DNA from: Acidobacteriota bacterium | GTDB lineage: Bacteria > Acidobacteriota > Blastocatellia > Pyrinomonadales > Pyrinomonadaceae | Assembly: GCA_029777145.1 (NCBI GenBank) | Contig: JAKOSS010000707.1 | Location: forward strand, 1-5,970 | Direction of reading: 5' to 3' | Length of the DNA: 5,970 nucleotides | Shown: piece by piece, positions 1 through 5,964 of the stretch | Layout of the letters: each line of letters starts with the position of its first letter | Position numbering within the stretch: position 1 is the stretch's first letter | Notes under the pieces: generated by a model | What the model saw: only the letters and a program-made list of their open reading frames with translations | The model's database searches: none | Told to the model about the DNA's origin: nothing | Made by a program: the position numbers and the translations under genes

Positions 1-52
1 GAATCAAAGCCGGGCGTTTTAGAATTGAACGTACTGACTTTCTAACAATTTT

Positions 53-58
53 AAGGAA
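53..58 (+). promoter_or_regulatory. Ribosome binding site of etfB
   Basis: AAGGAA lies 8 nt before the ATG at 67 and is a good match to the Shine-Dalgarno core. It supports ATG 67 as the start, which is also where the conserved EtfB N-terminus (MKIVVLMKQV) begins. No convincing promoter is visible in the 66 bases upstream, so the transcript may start outside the window. Confidence 0.7.
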
Positions 59-66
59 CCTTATTT

Positions 67-834
67 ATGAAAATCGTAGTTTTGATGAAACAGGTCGCGA
101 ACAAGGACGCGGTGCTGCGAATCGCGGGCGACGAGAAGTGGATCGAACAGGGAGATATCTCGCTGCAGACCAACGAATCCGACGGCTACGCGCTTGAGGA
201 AGCGCTGCGCATGAAGGAAGCGAAAGGCGGCGGCGAGGTCATCGTTTGCTCGCTCGGCGGTGCGTCTGCGAAGACCGTGATCAAGGACGCCCTGGCGCGC
301 GGCGCGGACCGCGCGATCCATATCGTGAAGGAGGACGCGAACAAGTTGTCGCCGTTCCAGATCGCGAGCGTCATCGCCGACGCGATCCGCGGCGAACAGG
401 CCGATCTCGTTTACACCGGATTGCAATCGGACGACGCCAGTTATGGTCAGACGGGCGTGATCCTTGCGGAACTGCTCGGAATCCCGCACGCGACGCTCGT
501 GATCGAGGTAGATCGTGAGAATACGGAACTTCGCGTCAAACGTGAGCTCGAAAGCGGCTGGTATCAATGGTTTACGTATCAGACGCCGGCGTTGCTGACG
601 ATCCAGTCGGGAATTTCGCAGATCCGTTATGCGAGTCTCAAGGGGATCATGGCCGCTAAATCGAAACCGGTCGGGGAAGTTGCTCCCGGCGACACGGGCG
701 AGGCGAAACAGACGATCCAGCGTGTGTATCTGCCGCTCAAGACGAAACAGACGCAGATGCTCGGAAACGGTGACGCGAAAGCGGGGGCGGTCGAACTTGT
801 TGAAAAACTTAAGACCGAGGTGAGGGCCATTTGA
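67..834 (+). CDS. etfB: Electron transfer flavoprotein subunit beta (EtfB)
   Basis: This is the beta subunit of the cytoplasmic heterodimeric electron transfer flavoprotein. The complex takes electrons from acyl-CoA dehydrogenases and related flavoenzymes and passes them to ETF:quinone oxidoreductase. At 255 residues it has the family's usual length. Visible hallmarks are the N-terminal strand MKIVVLMKQV, the helix YALEEALRMKE (about 41-51), the nucleotide-binding segment with TGLQSDD and GQTG (about 117-130), PHAT at 140-143, and RYASLKGIMAAK (about 187-198). Leu191 in that last segment sits where the partner-docking 'anchor' leucine of EtfB lies (family knowledge). The stretch SGWYQWFTYQTP (about 163-174) is aromatic-rich compared with the common form, probably a lineage variant. 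The SDD..GQTG segment looks more like the ordinary than the bifurcating type, but this is not decisive. etfA follows on the same strand after 50 bp, so the two are very probably co-transcribed. Confidence 0.96.
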   Translation: MKIVVLMKQVANKDAVLRIAGDEKWIEQGDISLQTNESDGYALEEALRMKEAKGGGEVIVCSLGGASAKTVIKDALARGADRAIHIVKEDANKLSPFQIASVIADAIRGEQADLVYTGLQSDDASYGQTGVILAELLGIPHATLVIEVDRENTELRVKRELESGWYQWFTYQTPALLTIQSGISQIRYASLKGIMAAKSKPVGEVAPGDTGEAKQTIQRVYLPLKTKQTQMLGNGDAKAGAVELVEKLKTEVRAI

Positions 835-884
835 TGATTGCAGATCGTTAACGATTAACCATTTGCAATCAACCACTTACAGAT
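835..884. repeat. Palindromic spacer between etfB and etfA
   Basis: The spacer contains a perfect 12-bp palindrome, ATCGTTAACGAT (844-855), nested inside a 7-bp inverted repeat, GATTGCA (836-842) and TGCAATC (864-870). It is made almost entirely of short GATT/AATC, GTTAAC and TTGCA words. The hexamer ATGATT occurs at both boundaries: 834-839, overlapping the etfB stop, and 885-890, the etfA start. A five-codon frame (MIADR, 834-851) starts in a TGATG overlap with the etfB stop. No clear Shine-Dalgarno sequence precedes the etfA ATG. The spacer could be a degenerate intergenic repeat, a hairpin affecting the etfA:etfB ratio, or both. Confidence 0.55.
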
Positions 885-1853
885 ATGATTCTAGTATTTA
901 TCGAACACAAGGATTGCGTTCTCAACAAGACCTCGATCGAAGCGATCGCCGCCGCGCAAAGCATCGGCAAAGATCTCGGAATGAAGGTTTCGGCCGTCAT
1001 TGCCTGCGGCGGCGACTGCTCGCTTGCCGGCGAGATCGCGGGTTACGATCTCGAAAAGGTCATCGTCGCTAAAAACGAGAAGCTTGGCACCTACACGCCC
1101 GACGGCTATGCGGACGCGTGGGAAGCCGTGATCAAAGCCGAGAATCCGGCGTACGTCGTCATGTCGCACACCTATCAGGTCCGTGATTTCGCACCGAAAG
1201 TTGCGGCGCGATTCGGGACGGAAGTCGTCGGCGATGTCATCCGCTACGCGAGCAACGGCGGAAGCCTGACGTTCACGCGCCGGATCTTTCTAGGAAAGCT
1301 CGACGCCGACGTCACAGTCGCCGGCGACGGGCCGAAGTTCATCACGTTCCAGTCGGGCGCGTTCCGGGGTGACAGTGCGGCAAAGGGAAGCGCGACAGTG
1401 ACGAACATCGACGTCAATGTCGGCGAGATCCGCATGACGCCCGAAGCGCCGTTCCAGGAAGCGAAGGCGTCGGTCGATCTGACGAAATCGGAAGTGATCG
1501 TTGCGATCGGCCGCGGCATCAAGTCGCAGGAGAACATCGCGGTCGCGCAATCGCTGGCCGACGTGCTCGGCGCCGACATCGCGGCTTCTCGACCGATCTG
1601 CGACAGCGAATGGCTCCCGATCGATCGCCAGATCGGATCGTCGGGCCAGACTGTCGCTCCGAAGCTTTACATCGCGCTTGGGATCTCAGGCGCGATCCAG
1701 CACATTGTCGGGATGAAGAATTCGGGGACAATCGTCGCGATCAACAAAGATGCCGAGGCCCCGATCTTCGACATCGCCGATTACGGCATCGTCGGCGACC
1801 TTTTCGAGGCCGTCCCGGTGCTCGTCGAAGAGATCAAGAAAGCGAAGGCCTAG
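885..1853 (+). CDS. etfA: Electron transfer flavoprotein subunit alpha (EtfA)
   Basis: This is the FAD-carrying alpha subunit of the electron transfer flavoprotein and partner of the preceding EtfB. At 322 residues it has the standard length and no extra N-terminal ferredoxin domain. Domain I spans roughly residues 1-190 and starts [10 protein letters not shown]. The C-terminal FAD domain holds [12 protein letters not shown] (206-217), [17 protein letters not shown] (235-251), the serine/threonine-rich [10 protein letters not shown] (251-260), and the alpha-subunit signature [13 protein letters not shown] with its following INKD (261-288). The end is also typical: [18 protein letters not shown] (291-308). 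All residues expected around the flavin seem present, so the protein should be functional. The ATG at 885 is chosen because it begins the conserved N-terminus, although its ribosome binding site is poor. Translation may be coupled to etfB or use sequence in the palindromic spacer. A terminator follows 28 nt after the stop. Confidence 0.96.
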   Translation: MILVFIEHKDCVLNKTSIEAIAAAQSIGKDLGMKVSAVIACGGDCSLAGEIAGYDLEKVIVAKNEKLGTYTPDGYADAWEAVIKAENPAYVVMSHTYQVRDFAPKVAARFGTEVVGDVIRYASNGGSLTFTRRIFLGKLDADVTVAGDGPKFITFQSGAFRGDSAAKGSATVTNIDVNVGEIRMTPEAPFQEAKASVDLTKSEVIVAIGRGIKSQENIAVAQSLADVLGADIAASRPICDSEWLPIDRQIGSSGQTVAPKLYIALGISGAIQHIVGMKNSGTIVAINKDAEAPIFDIADYGIVGDLFEAVPVLVEEIKKAKA

Positions 1854-1881
1854 TAAAGACGAACGGGTTTCCGGTCGCGGG

Positions 1882-1918
1882 ACAGGGCTGTCTGAAAAGG
1901 CAGCCTCTGTTTTGTTTT
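1882..1918 (+). terminator. Intrinsic terminator of etfBA
   Basis: GGCTGTCT (1886-1893) pairs with AGGCAGCC (1898-1905), with one G-U pair, around a GAAA tetraloop (1894-1897). The stem can extend outward to ACA/TGT with a small bulge. It is followed directly by TTTTGTTTT (1910-1918). It starts 28 nt after the etfA stop, where an operon terminator is expected. Confidence 0.8.
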
Positions 1919-2008
1919 GGATCGAGGGTTCATTAAACGGACTTCGGCGTCGTGAAAAAGACGATCGGTTTGGACCACCCAAATTGACCTACGCGCACAA
2001 ATCCAAGC

Positions 2009-2055
2009 CGGTCCGGCGAATATTGGTTGCTTCGAGCCGGAACCGATTTTTATTT
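2009..2055 (+). terminator. Second terminator-like hairpin
   Basis: CGGTCCGGC (2009-2017) pairs with GCCGGAACCG (2036-2045) with a single bulged A. GAA (2018-2020) can pair with TTC (2031-2033) inside, leaving a loop of about 10 nt. The 3' arm is followed by ATTTTTATTT (2046-2055) and more T-rich sequence. It has the form of an intrinsic terminator for plus-strand transcription. There is no gene between it and the etfA terminator, so it is either a backup terminator or the end of an unannotated short transcript. Confidence 0.5.
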
Positions 2056-2072
2056 CTTTATCTTCTCCGTTG

Positions 2073-2103
2073 TTGTCGTTATCAGTTTTCTTCACCTTAT
2101 GAT
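2073..2103 (+). promoter_or_regulatory. Weak candidate promoter for the beta-helix gene
   Basis: TTGTCG (2073-2078) resembles a -35 element and TATGAT (2098-2103) resembles a -10 element. The spacing is 19 bp, longer than ideal. It lies in the only AT-rich part of the gap and just after the second hairpin. The start codon is about 430 bp downstream. The assignment rests only on consensus similarity. Confidence 0.2.
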
Positions 2104-2517
2104 AACATTAGCATGAATAATAATAACTGCGTTGATGAAATAAGCCGCAAACATCAGACGCGCTTTTCGATGGCTCTTTTGAATCGGGGCGGCAGATGAT
2201 TCGTTCGCAGCGTCAATGCCGCCAGGCACAGGGAAATTGACTTGGTTCGCTGAAGGACCGTTTCTGATGTCATCGCACGATCGGCGTTTTCGGCCGGGTC
2301 AATTTCACAGACACGCAACGGTCGATTTACCCTTCCGGCGCCGAAAGCGGGCGGAAAATGAAGTACGCAGCCCGATCCAATTTAACGTCGCTCCCATCAA
2401 ACCCGAACCCGCTCACCGCACTCTTCGATCAATCATGCTTTAGCGGTAGCCGCCAATGCTTCATAAACTCGCCTATCGCGCGAACTGCGATCCCATCCGA
2501 CCCTGAGATTCTTCGAT

Positions 2518-2524
2518 AGGAGGT
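2518..2524 (+). promoter_or_regulatory. Ribosome binding site of the beta-helix gene
   Basis: AGGAGGT is a near-perfect Shine-Dalgarno sequence, with 12 nt between it and the ATG at 2537. The spacing is slightly long but acceptable. It fixes the start just before a good signal peptide. Confidence 0.7.
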
Positions 2525-2536
2525 CCTTGACTCGCC

Positions 2537-4552
2537 ATGTTCAACATTTGGAAAAAACTCGTCGTTTTGATTTTCGGGATCTTCATTGCCGCGACGTTGT
2601 CAGCCGCGCAGACGCGCGGCAGGACGGAAAGGGTAACCGTCAATCACCCGCCCATCATCGAAGAAGGGAGCGCTATCAGCGTCAGATTAGCGGAGGATGG
2701 CCCATTTCCGCTCACGATCAGACTGCATGCCGTCGATTCAGACCATGGGGATTTTCTGAAATGGGAGATCGTCGACGGACCTACAAACGGAAACGTGTCG
2801 GTTTCGGCGCGCGGCCGGTCTACGGTTATATCTTACGCTCCCGTCGGGGGCGTCAGATCCAACGACTCGATCGTCGTCAAGGTATCGGACGGAAACGGAG
2901 GCTTTGAAACGACAACCGTGTATATCAAGGCGACTCTTGACGCCTCTACTTATTATGTCGACAACACAAACGCATTGTGCTCAGACGCGGGCGGCGGTCT
3001 GACGGAGGCGATTCCTTTCTGCACCCTCACAAAGGCCGCAAGCGTAGCCGTTGCTGGGGATTCGGTTCGGGTTTTGGCGGGTACATACGCTGAAACCGTC
3101 AAACCGAACTCCGGAACCGCCGGCAGCCCGGTGACGTTTTCCGCCGCGCCGGGGGTTTCGGTTACCGGACTGCCCGGAAACTCAACGAACGGCGGCGCGT
3201 TCCGGATCACCACGAAGAGTTACATTGTCGTCGACGGTTTTGACGTAACGGGCACCGCCGACTACGGGATAATCCTCGATACCTCGAATAACATCACGAT
3301 CTCGAACAATCATGTCAGTTACTCCGGAACGTCGGCGATTCATCGGATCGGGATATATCTGAGAGCGACAACGGATTCGACGATCATCGGCAATACCTCC
3401 GACCACAATACGATGGACGGAATCCGCCTCAACACCGGATCGACGGGCAATATGGTGATGAACAACATATCCTTCGGCAACGCCGAAAGCTCGGTTCGAA
3501 ACGCCTGCGGGATCAACCTCCTTTCGAACAGCAACTACAACACGATCATTCACAACATCACTTATGCGAACGAGGATACCGGTTTGAATTTCTACACCGG
3601 TTCCAGTTACAACCAGGTTATCGGAAATCTTACCTACGGTAACGGCGACCACTGGATCGACAACAATGCGGCGCCGAACAATGTCTTTGTCGGAAACACG
3701 GTCCACGGCAATGTCACGGTCGGCATCAATCTCGAGGGTGCGACAGTTCCCGGATCGGGCGGAGCTACGGTCGTCAATAATGTAATGGTCGATAACGGGC
3801 TTTTGAGACTGGTCGGTGGCGGAACCTCGACCGGAAGCGATGGGAATCTCCGCGTCGACGCACAGTCGCAGTCGGGAACCTCACTCGACTACAACTTGTA
3901 CTATTTATCGCCTGCAAACGGGGGAACGGTACAGGTCGTTTGGCAGGGCGCGGCCAGTTTTACATCGCTTGACGCGTTCAAATCGTCGCAGCCGGGCCAG
4001 GAGATGAACGGACTCGAATCGGATCCGCTGCTTGTCGGCCCGGCAGCCATCGCCGAAAGACCGCCATCGGCGCCGTTCAATGTCGCGATCAACGTCGGAG
4101 ACTACCACATCGGAGCCGGATCGGCGGCGATTGACAGCGCCGACTCGAATGCTCTGGGAGAACCACTTCTCGATATTGAGGGTAACGGCCGTGTCGACGA
4201 TCCGTTCGTTTTGAACACCGGGAACGGAGTGCGCACCTTTGACGACCGAGGTGCGTACGAATTCCAGCCGCTCGTGCCGACCGCAGCGACGCTGAGCATC
4301 GGCGGGCACGTCCGGACTGCCGAAGGAAGCGGAATCCGAAACGTTTCAGTCACTATTACGGGCGGCCGATTACTGGAATCACGCAGGACGTCTACGAGCG
4401 CGTTCGGCACTTATCGGTTTGACGGCCTTGAAGCTGGGTGGCTATATATCGTCACAGTGAAATCGAAGCGCTTCGTTTTTATTGATTCGAACCAGTTTTT
4501 CGACTTGAAGGACGACGTCTTGGATGCTGATTTTGTCGCTCAAGAACGTTGA
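2537..4552 (+). CDS. Secreted modular parallel beta-helix protein with cadherin-like and carboxypeptidase-regulatory-like domains
   Basis: The specific function is unknown; the protein is built like an extracellular polysaccharide- or surface-binding factor. Residues 1-24 form a Sec signal peptide (KK, hydrophobic core, likely cleavage after SAA) without a lipobox. Residues about 38-132 look like a cadherin-like/VCBS-type Ig domain, with NHPPI at the start and KVSDGNGGF near the end. Residues about 137-190 resemble the entry cap of a right-handed beta-helix, with TYYVDNTN, a cysteine pair (C148, C162), GDSVRVLAGTY and AETV. Residues about 225-420 carry at least seven PbH1-like coils on the pattern N-x-[VI]-[VIM]-x-N-x-[ST]-x-x-N (251, 280, 304, 334, 358, 381, 410). 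Residues about 521-577 resemble the choice-of-anchor Q domain (GSAAIDSAD, DIEGNGR, DDRGAYEF). Residues about 586-670 are a carboxypeptidase-regulatory-like fold (GGHVRTAEGSGIRNVSVTITG, FGTYRFDGLEAG, KRFVF). A lyase or other carbohydrate-active role (as in PL9-type helices) is possible, but I cannot identify catalytic residues. It is convergent with the SOD gene. Confidence 0.85.
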   Translation: MFNIWKKLVVLIFGIFIAATLSAAQTRGRTERVTVNHPPIIEEGSAISVRLAEDGPFPLTIRLHAVDSDHGDFLKWEIVDGPTNGNVSVSARGRSTVISYAPVGGVRSNDSIVVKVSDGNGGFETTTVYIKATLDASTYYVDNTNALCSDAGGGLTEAIPFCTLTKAASVAVAGDSVRVLAGTYAETVKPNSGTAGSPVTFSAAPGVSVTGLPGNSTNGGAFRITTKSYIVVDGFDVTGTADYGIILDTSNNITISNNHVSYSGTSAIHRIGIYLRATTDSTIIGNTSDHNTMDGIRLNTGSTGNMVMNNISFGNAESSVRNACGINLLSNSNYNTIIHNITYANEDTGLNFYTGSSYNQVIGNLTYGNGDHWIDNNAAPNNVFVGNTVHGNVTVGINLEGATVPGSGGATVVNNVMVDNGLLRLVGGGTSTGSDGNLRVDAQSQSGTSLDYNLYYLSPANGGTVQVVWQGAASFTSLDAFKSSQPGQEMNGLESDPLLVGPAAIAERPPSAPFNVAINVGDYHIGAGSAAIDSADSNALGEPLLDIEGNGRVDDPFVLNTGNGVRTFDDRGAYEFQPLVPTAATLSIGGHVRTAEGSGIRNVSVTITGGRLLESRRTSTSAFGTYRFDGLEAGWLYIVTVKSKRFVFIDSNQFFDLKDDVLDADFVAQER

Positions 4553-4565
4553 ATCCGATATCCGA

Positions 4566-5237
4566 TCAACCCAAGTTCGTTGCCGCAAATTCCCAGTTCA
4601 GGAGCTTGTCGATGACCGCATCGACATATGCCGCGCGGCGGTTCTGATAGTCGAGATAATAGGCGTGTTCCCAGACGTCGATCGTCAGCAGCGGCTTGAA
4701 TCTGAACGACATCGGAACTTCCGCGTCCTTCGTCTTCATCACCGTCAGCTTTCCTTTCTTGTCGGCGACGAGCCAGCCCCAGCCCGATCCGAACTGCGAG
4801 ACCGTCATGTCGGCGAATGCCTTCTTGAACTGGTCGTAACCGCCGAAGGCTTCATCGATCTTCTCCGCCAGTTTCCCGGTCGGCTTTCCGCCGCCGTTCG
4901 GACGCATCGAGTTCCAGTAGAACGTGTGGTTCCACAACTGCGCGGCGTTGTTGAACACCGCCATATTTTTCTTTGACCACGCCGCCGAGATCACCTGTTC
5001 GAGCGACATCGACTCAAACTCAGATCCCTTCGCCAGCTTCGTCAGGTTGTCGGCGTACGCCCGGTGATGCTTGCCGTAATGGAATCCGATCGTGTTCGCC
5101 GAGATGACCGGCGCCAGCGCGTCGTCCTTGTACGGCAACGGCGGAAGTTCGAAAGACGCAGCCTTTCCGATGATCGCCGGAAACCCTGCAACCACGGCTG
5201 AACCGATGCCAACCGCCAAGAAATCCCTTCTGTTCAT
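4566..5237 (-). CDS. sodB: Iron superoxide dismutase with Tat signal peptide
   Basis: This enzyme dismutates superoxide to hydrogen peroxide and oxygen. The 223-residue protein has a 26-27-residue N-terminal extension followed by SFELPPLPY, which aligns with the very start of classical cytoplasmic SodB. The extension starts MNRRDFLAVG, a twin-arginine motif, followed by a hydrophobic stretch (7-23) and Lys25. Cleavage after A26 fits best. Metal ligands by family alignment are H53 (in FHYGKHH), H104 (in WNHTFYW), D187 and H191 (in DVWEH). The active-site H57 and Y61 are also present. Gln100 in NNAAQLWNH, together with Ala172 where Mn enzymes have glutamine, indicates iron rather than manganese preference. 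The product should act in the periplasm or at the cell surface as a folded, metal-loaded protein, which suits Tat export. No Shine-Dalgarno sequence precedes the ATG. The gene lies downstream of the lipoprotein gene on the same strand, across a 184-bp spacer holding a large palindrome. Confidence 0.95.
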   Translation of the reverse strand: MNRRDFLAVGIGSAVVAGFPAIIGKAASFELPPLPYKDDALAPVISANTIGFHYGKHHRAYADNLTKLAKGSEFESMSLEQVISAAWSKKNMAVFNNAAQLWNHTFYWNSMRPNGGGKPTGKLAEKIDEAFGGYDQFKKAFADMTVSQFGSGWGWLVADKKGKLTVMKTKDAEVPMSFRFKPLLTIDVWEHAYYLDYQNRRAAYVDAVIDKLLNWEFAATNLG

Positions 5238-5246
5238 AATAGTTCG

Positions 5247-5275
5247 AATCTAGCACTTAGAATGGCCGCAGGCAA
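5247..5275 (-). promoter_or_regulatory. Candidate promoter of the superoxide dismutase gene
   Basis: Read on the minus strand, TTGCCT (5275-5270) and TAGATT (5252-5247) each match 4 of 6 consensus positions and are 17 bp apart. Transcription would start about 3 nt before the ATG, giving an almost leaderless mRNA. That agrees with the absence of a Shine-Dalgarno sequence but remains weak evidence. Confidence 0.25.
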
Positions 5276-5326
5276 AAGTTTTCCGCCATCATCCAGATCG
5301 AGCGTCAGAGGGTTCATCGGTATTTT

Positions 5327-5398
5327 GGCCGCGGATCAACGCGGAAATCCGCGGACTCGCATTTTGTTTTATCCGCGTCATCCGCGAAATCCGCGGCC
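5327..5398. repeat. 72-bp inverted repeat made of GCGGAT units
   Basis: The outer arms are a perfect 10-bp inverted repeat, GGCCGCGGAT (5327-5336) and ATCCGCGGCC (5389-5398). Each half carries three GCGGAT-like units: GCGGATCAAC, GCGGAAATCC and GCGGACTCGC on the left (10-bp spacing), and on the other strand of the right half GCGGATTTC, GCGGATGAC and GCGGATAAA (9-bp spacing). A T-rich centre (ATTTTGTTTT, 5361-5370) separates the halves. It lies between the lipoprotein stop and the SOD start, both on the minus strand. It is probably a dispersed intergenic palindromic repeat. It could also fold at the 3' end of the lipoprotein mRNA, though no T-tract follows on that strand. Confidence 0.7.
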
Positions 5399-5421
5399 AC
5401 TATTTCCAATAAAATTGGGTT

Positions 5422-5964
5422 CTAAGGCTTGTTCGCGTTCGGCTTTTCGTCGGTTTCGACCCGGACGAAGAAGAGGTTGCTGCCCTTCGTCTTTTCGTCC
5501 TCAGCGACGATGATCACGAGGCCGTCCTTCTTGCCGTTGGCCTTCTTCTGGAAGACGCAAAAAACGCCGGCCTTTTCGTTTTGACTACCGCCGGCGCAGG
5601 TCGATTCCTTGCTCGTATCCCATCCGCCGAAGCTGTTCATCTTCTCGTTCGTATAGAACTTCTGGATCTCCGCGGGCGCTTGCGGGCTCGAAAATGCAAG
5701 CCAGTCGATGTCGCCGGTCGTCTGATCCTCGCCGTCCTTGTTGAGCCGGCCGAGATTCCCGAGGATCGTCCTGAGGACGATCTTCATCCCCGTCGGCATT
5801 TCCAGATCGTTGGGCTTCATATCGTCCATTGTCGGGACGTCCGCCCACATCTGATCGGCCTTCTTCATTTCCGGGCCGGGCATGACGCGGTCCACGATCC
5901 CGCTGCACGCCACGACCGACAACGAGATCGCGAGCATCGCGATCAGCAGATTCGTTCTGTTCAT
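5422..5964 (-). CDS. Predicted lipoprotein of unknown function
   Basis: I do not recognise a named family. The 180-residue product starts with a lipoprotein signal peptide: MNRTN, a hydrophobic core (6-19), and the lipobox VVAC with the lipidated Cys20. The next residue is Ser, not Asp, so by the E. coli rule it would go to the outer membrane. The mature part has a charged, proline- and methionine-containing linker (about 28-60) and then a compact domain. That domain contains DWLAFSS (87-93), EIQKFYTNEKMNSFGGW (99-115), a cysteine pair (C123, C136) that could form a disulfide in the periplasm, and two strand-like segments, GLVIIVAED (148-156) and NLFFVRVE (163-170). The tail is lysine/asparagine/proline rich. 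The FYT..M...GW pattern recurs in small bacterial envelope proteins, but no activity follows from it. The start is only 6 nt from the window edge, so its ribosome binding site and promoter are not visible. Confidence 0.8.
   Translation of the reverse strand: MNRTNLLIAMLAISLSVVACSGIVDRVMPGPEMKKADQMWADVPTMDDMKPNDLEMPTGMKIVLRTILGNLGRLNKDGEDQTTGDIDWLAFSSPQAPAEIQKFYTNEKMNSFGGWDTSKESTCAGGSQNEKAGVFCVFQKKANGKKDGLVIIVAEDEKTKGSNLFFVRVETDEKPNANKP

Larger units (their letters stand above)
1919..2536. other. Long intergenic region without a recognised gene
   Basis: No reading frame here has a recognisable product. The small plus-strand frames (to about 2199, and 2216-2443) have arginine- and proline-rich, low-plausibility translations, no good ribosome binding site and no shared frame that would suggest a decayed gene. 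From the left the region holds 90 bp of unassigned sequence, a second terminator-like hairpin (2009-2055), a pyrimidine- and AT-rich patch (about 2041-2150) that is the likeliest place for a promoter of the beta-helix gene, and about 380 bp of GC-rich sequence leading to a strong Shine-Dalgarno site. If transcription starts near 2110, the leader would be over 400 nt long. I compared it by eye with common riboswitch cores and recognised none. Confidence 0.6.

Noticed and set aside
25..53. TTGAAC (25-30) as a -35 element for etfB
   Set aside because: No -10-like hexamer lies 16-19 bp downstream; TCTAAC at 41-46 is too close.
61..876. A 271-residue open frame antisense to the whole of etfB
   Set aside because: It mirrors a well-supported gene whose GC-rich codon use keeps the opposite frame open. 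Its translation is rich in Arg, Asp and Leu with no recognisable domain, and it has no start signal of its own.
1850..2199. Small open frames on both strands across the etfA terminator
   Set aside because: They run through the terminator hairpin and T-tract, partly overlap etfA, and give low-complexity or arginine-rich translations with no ribosome binding site.
2216..2443. A 75-residue plus-strand frame
   Set aside because: There is no Shine-Dalgarno sequence and no domain. The composition is that of random GC-rich sequence, and no neighbouring frame suggests a decayed longer gene.
2150..2536. A riboswitch in the leader of the beta-helix gene
   Set aside because: By eye I could not match the conserved cores of the common classes such as the c-di-GMP or cobalamin types. 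The gene also gives no metabolite clue.
3182..3706. A 174-residue antisense frame inside the beta-helix gene
   Set aside because: It lies opposite the repetitive Asn-rich coils and is Val/Arg/Asp-rich, as expected of a reverse-frame shadow of such repeats.
4524..4976. A 150-residue plus-strand frame opposite the SOD gene
   Set aside because: The opposite strand encodes a complete SOD with all metal ligands, and the plus-strand translation shows no domain.
5327..5398. A CRISPR-like or tandem repeat array
   Set aside because: The units are only 6-10 bp, are arranged as an inverted pair rather than direct repeats with spacers, and have no cas gene nearby.
5406..5418. CCAAT-AAA-ATTGG hairpin just after the lipoprotein stop as a terminator
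   Set aside because: The stem has only 5 AT-rich base pairs and no T-tract follows on the minus strand.
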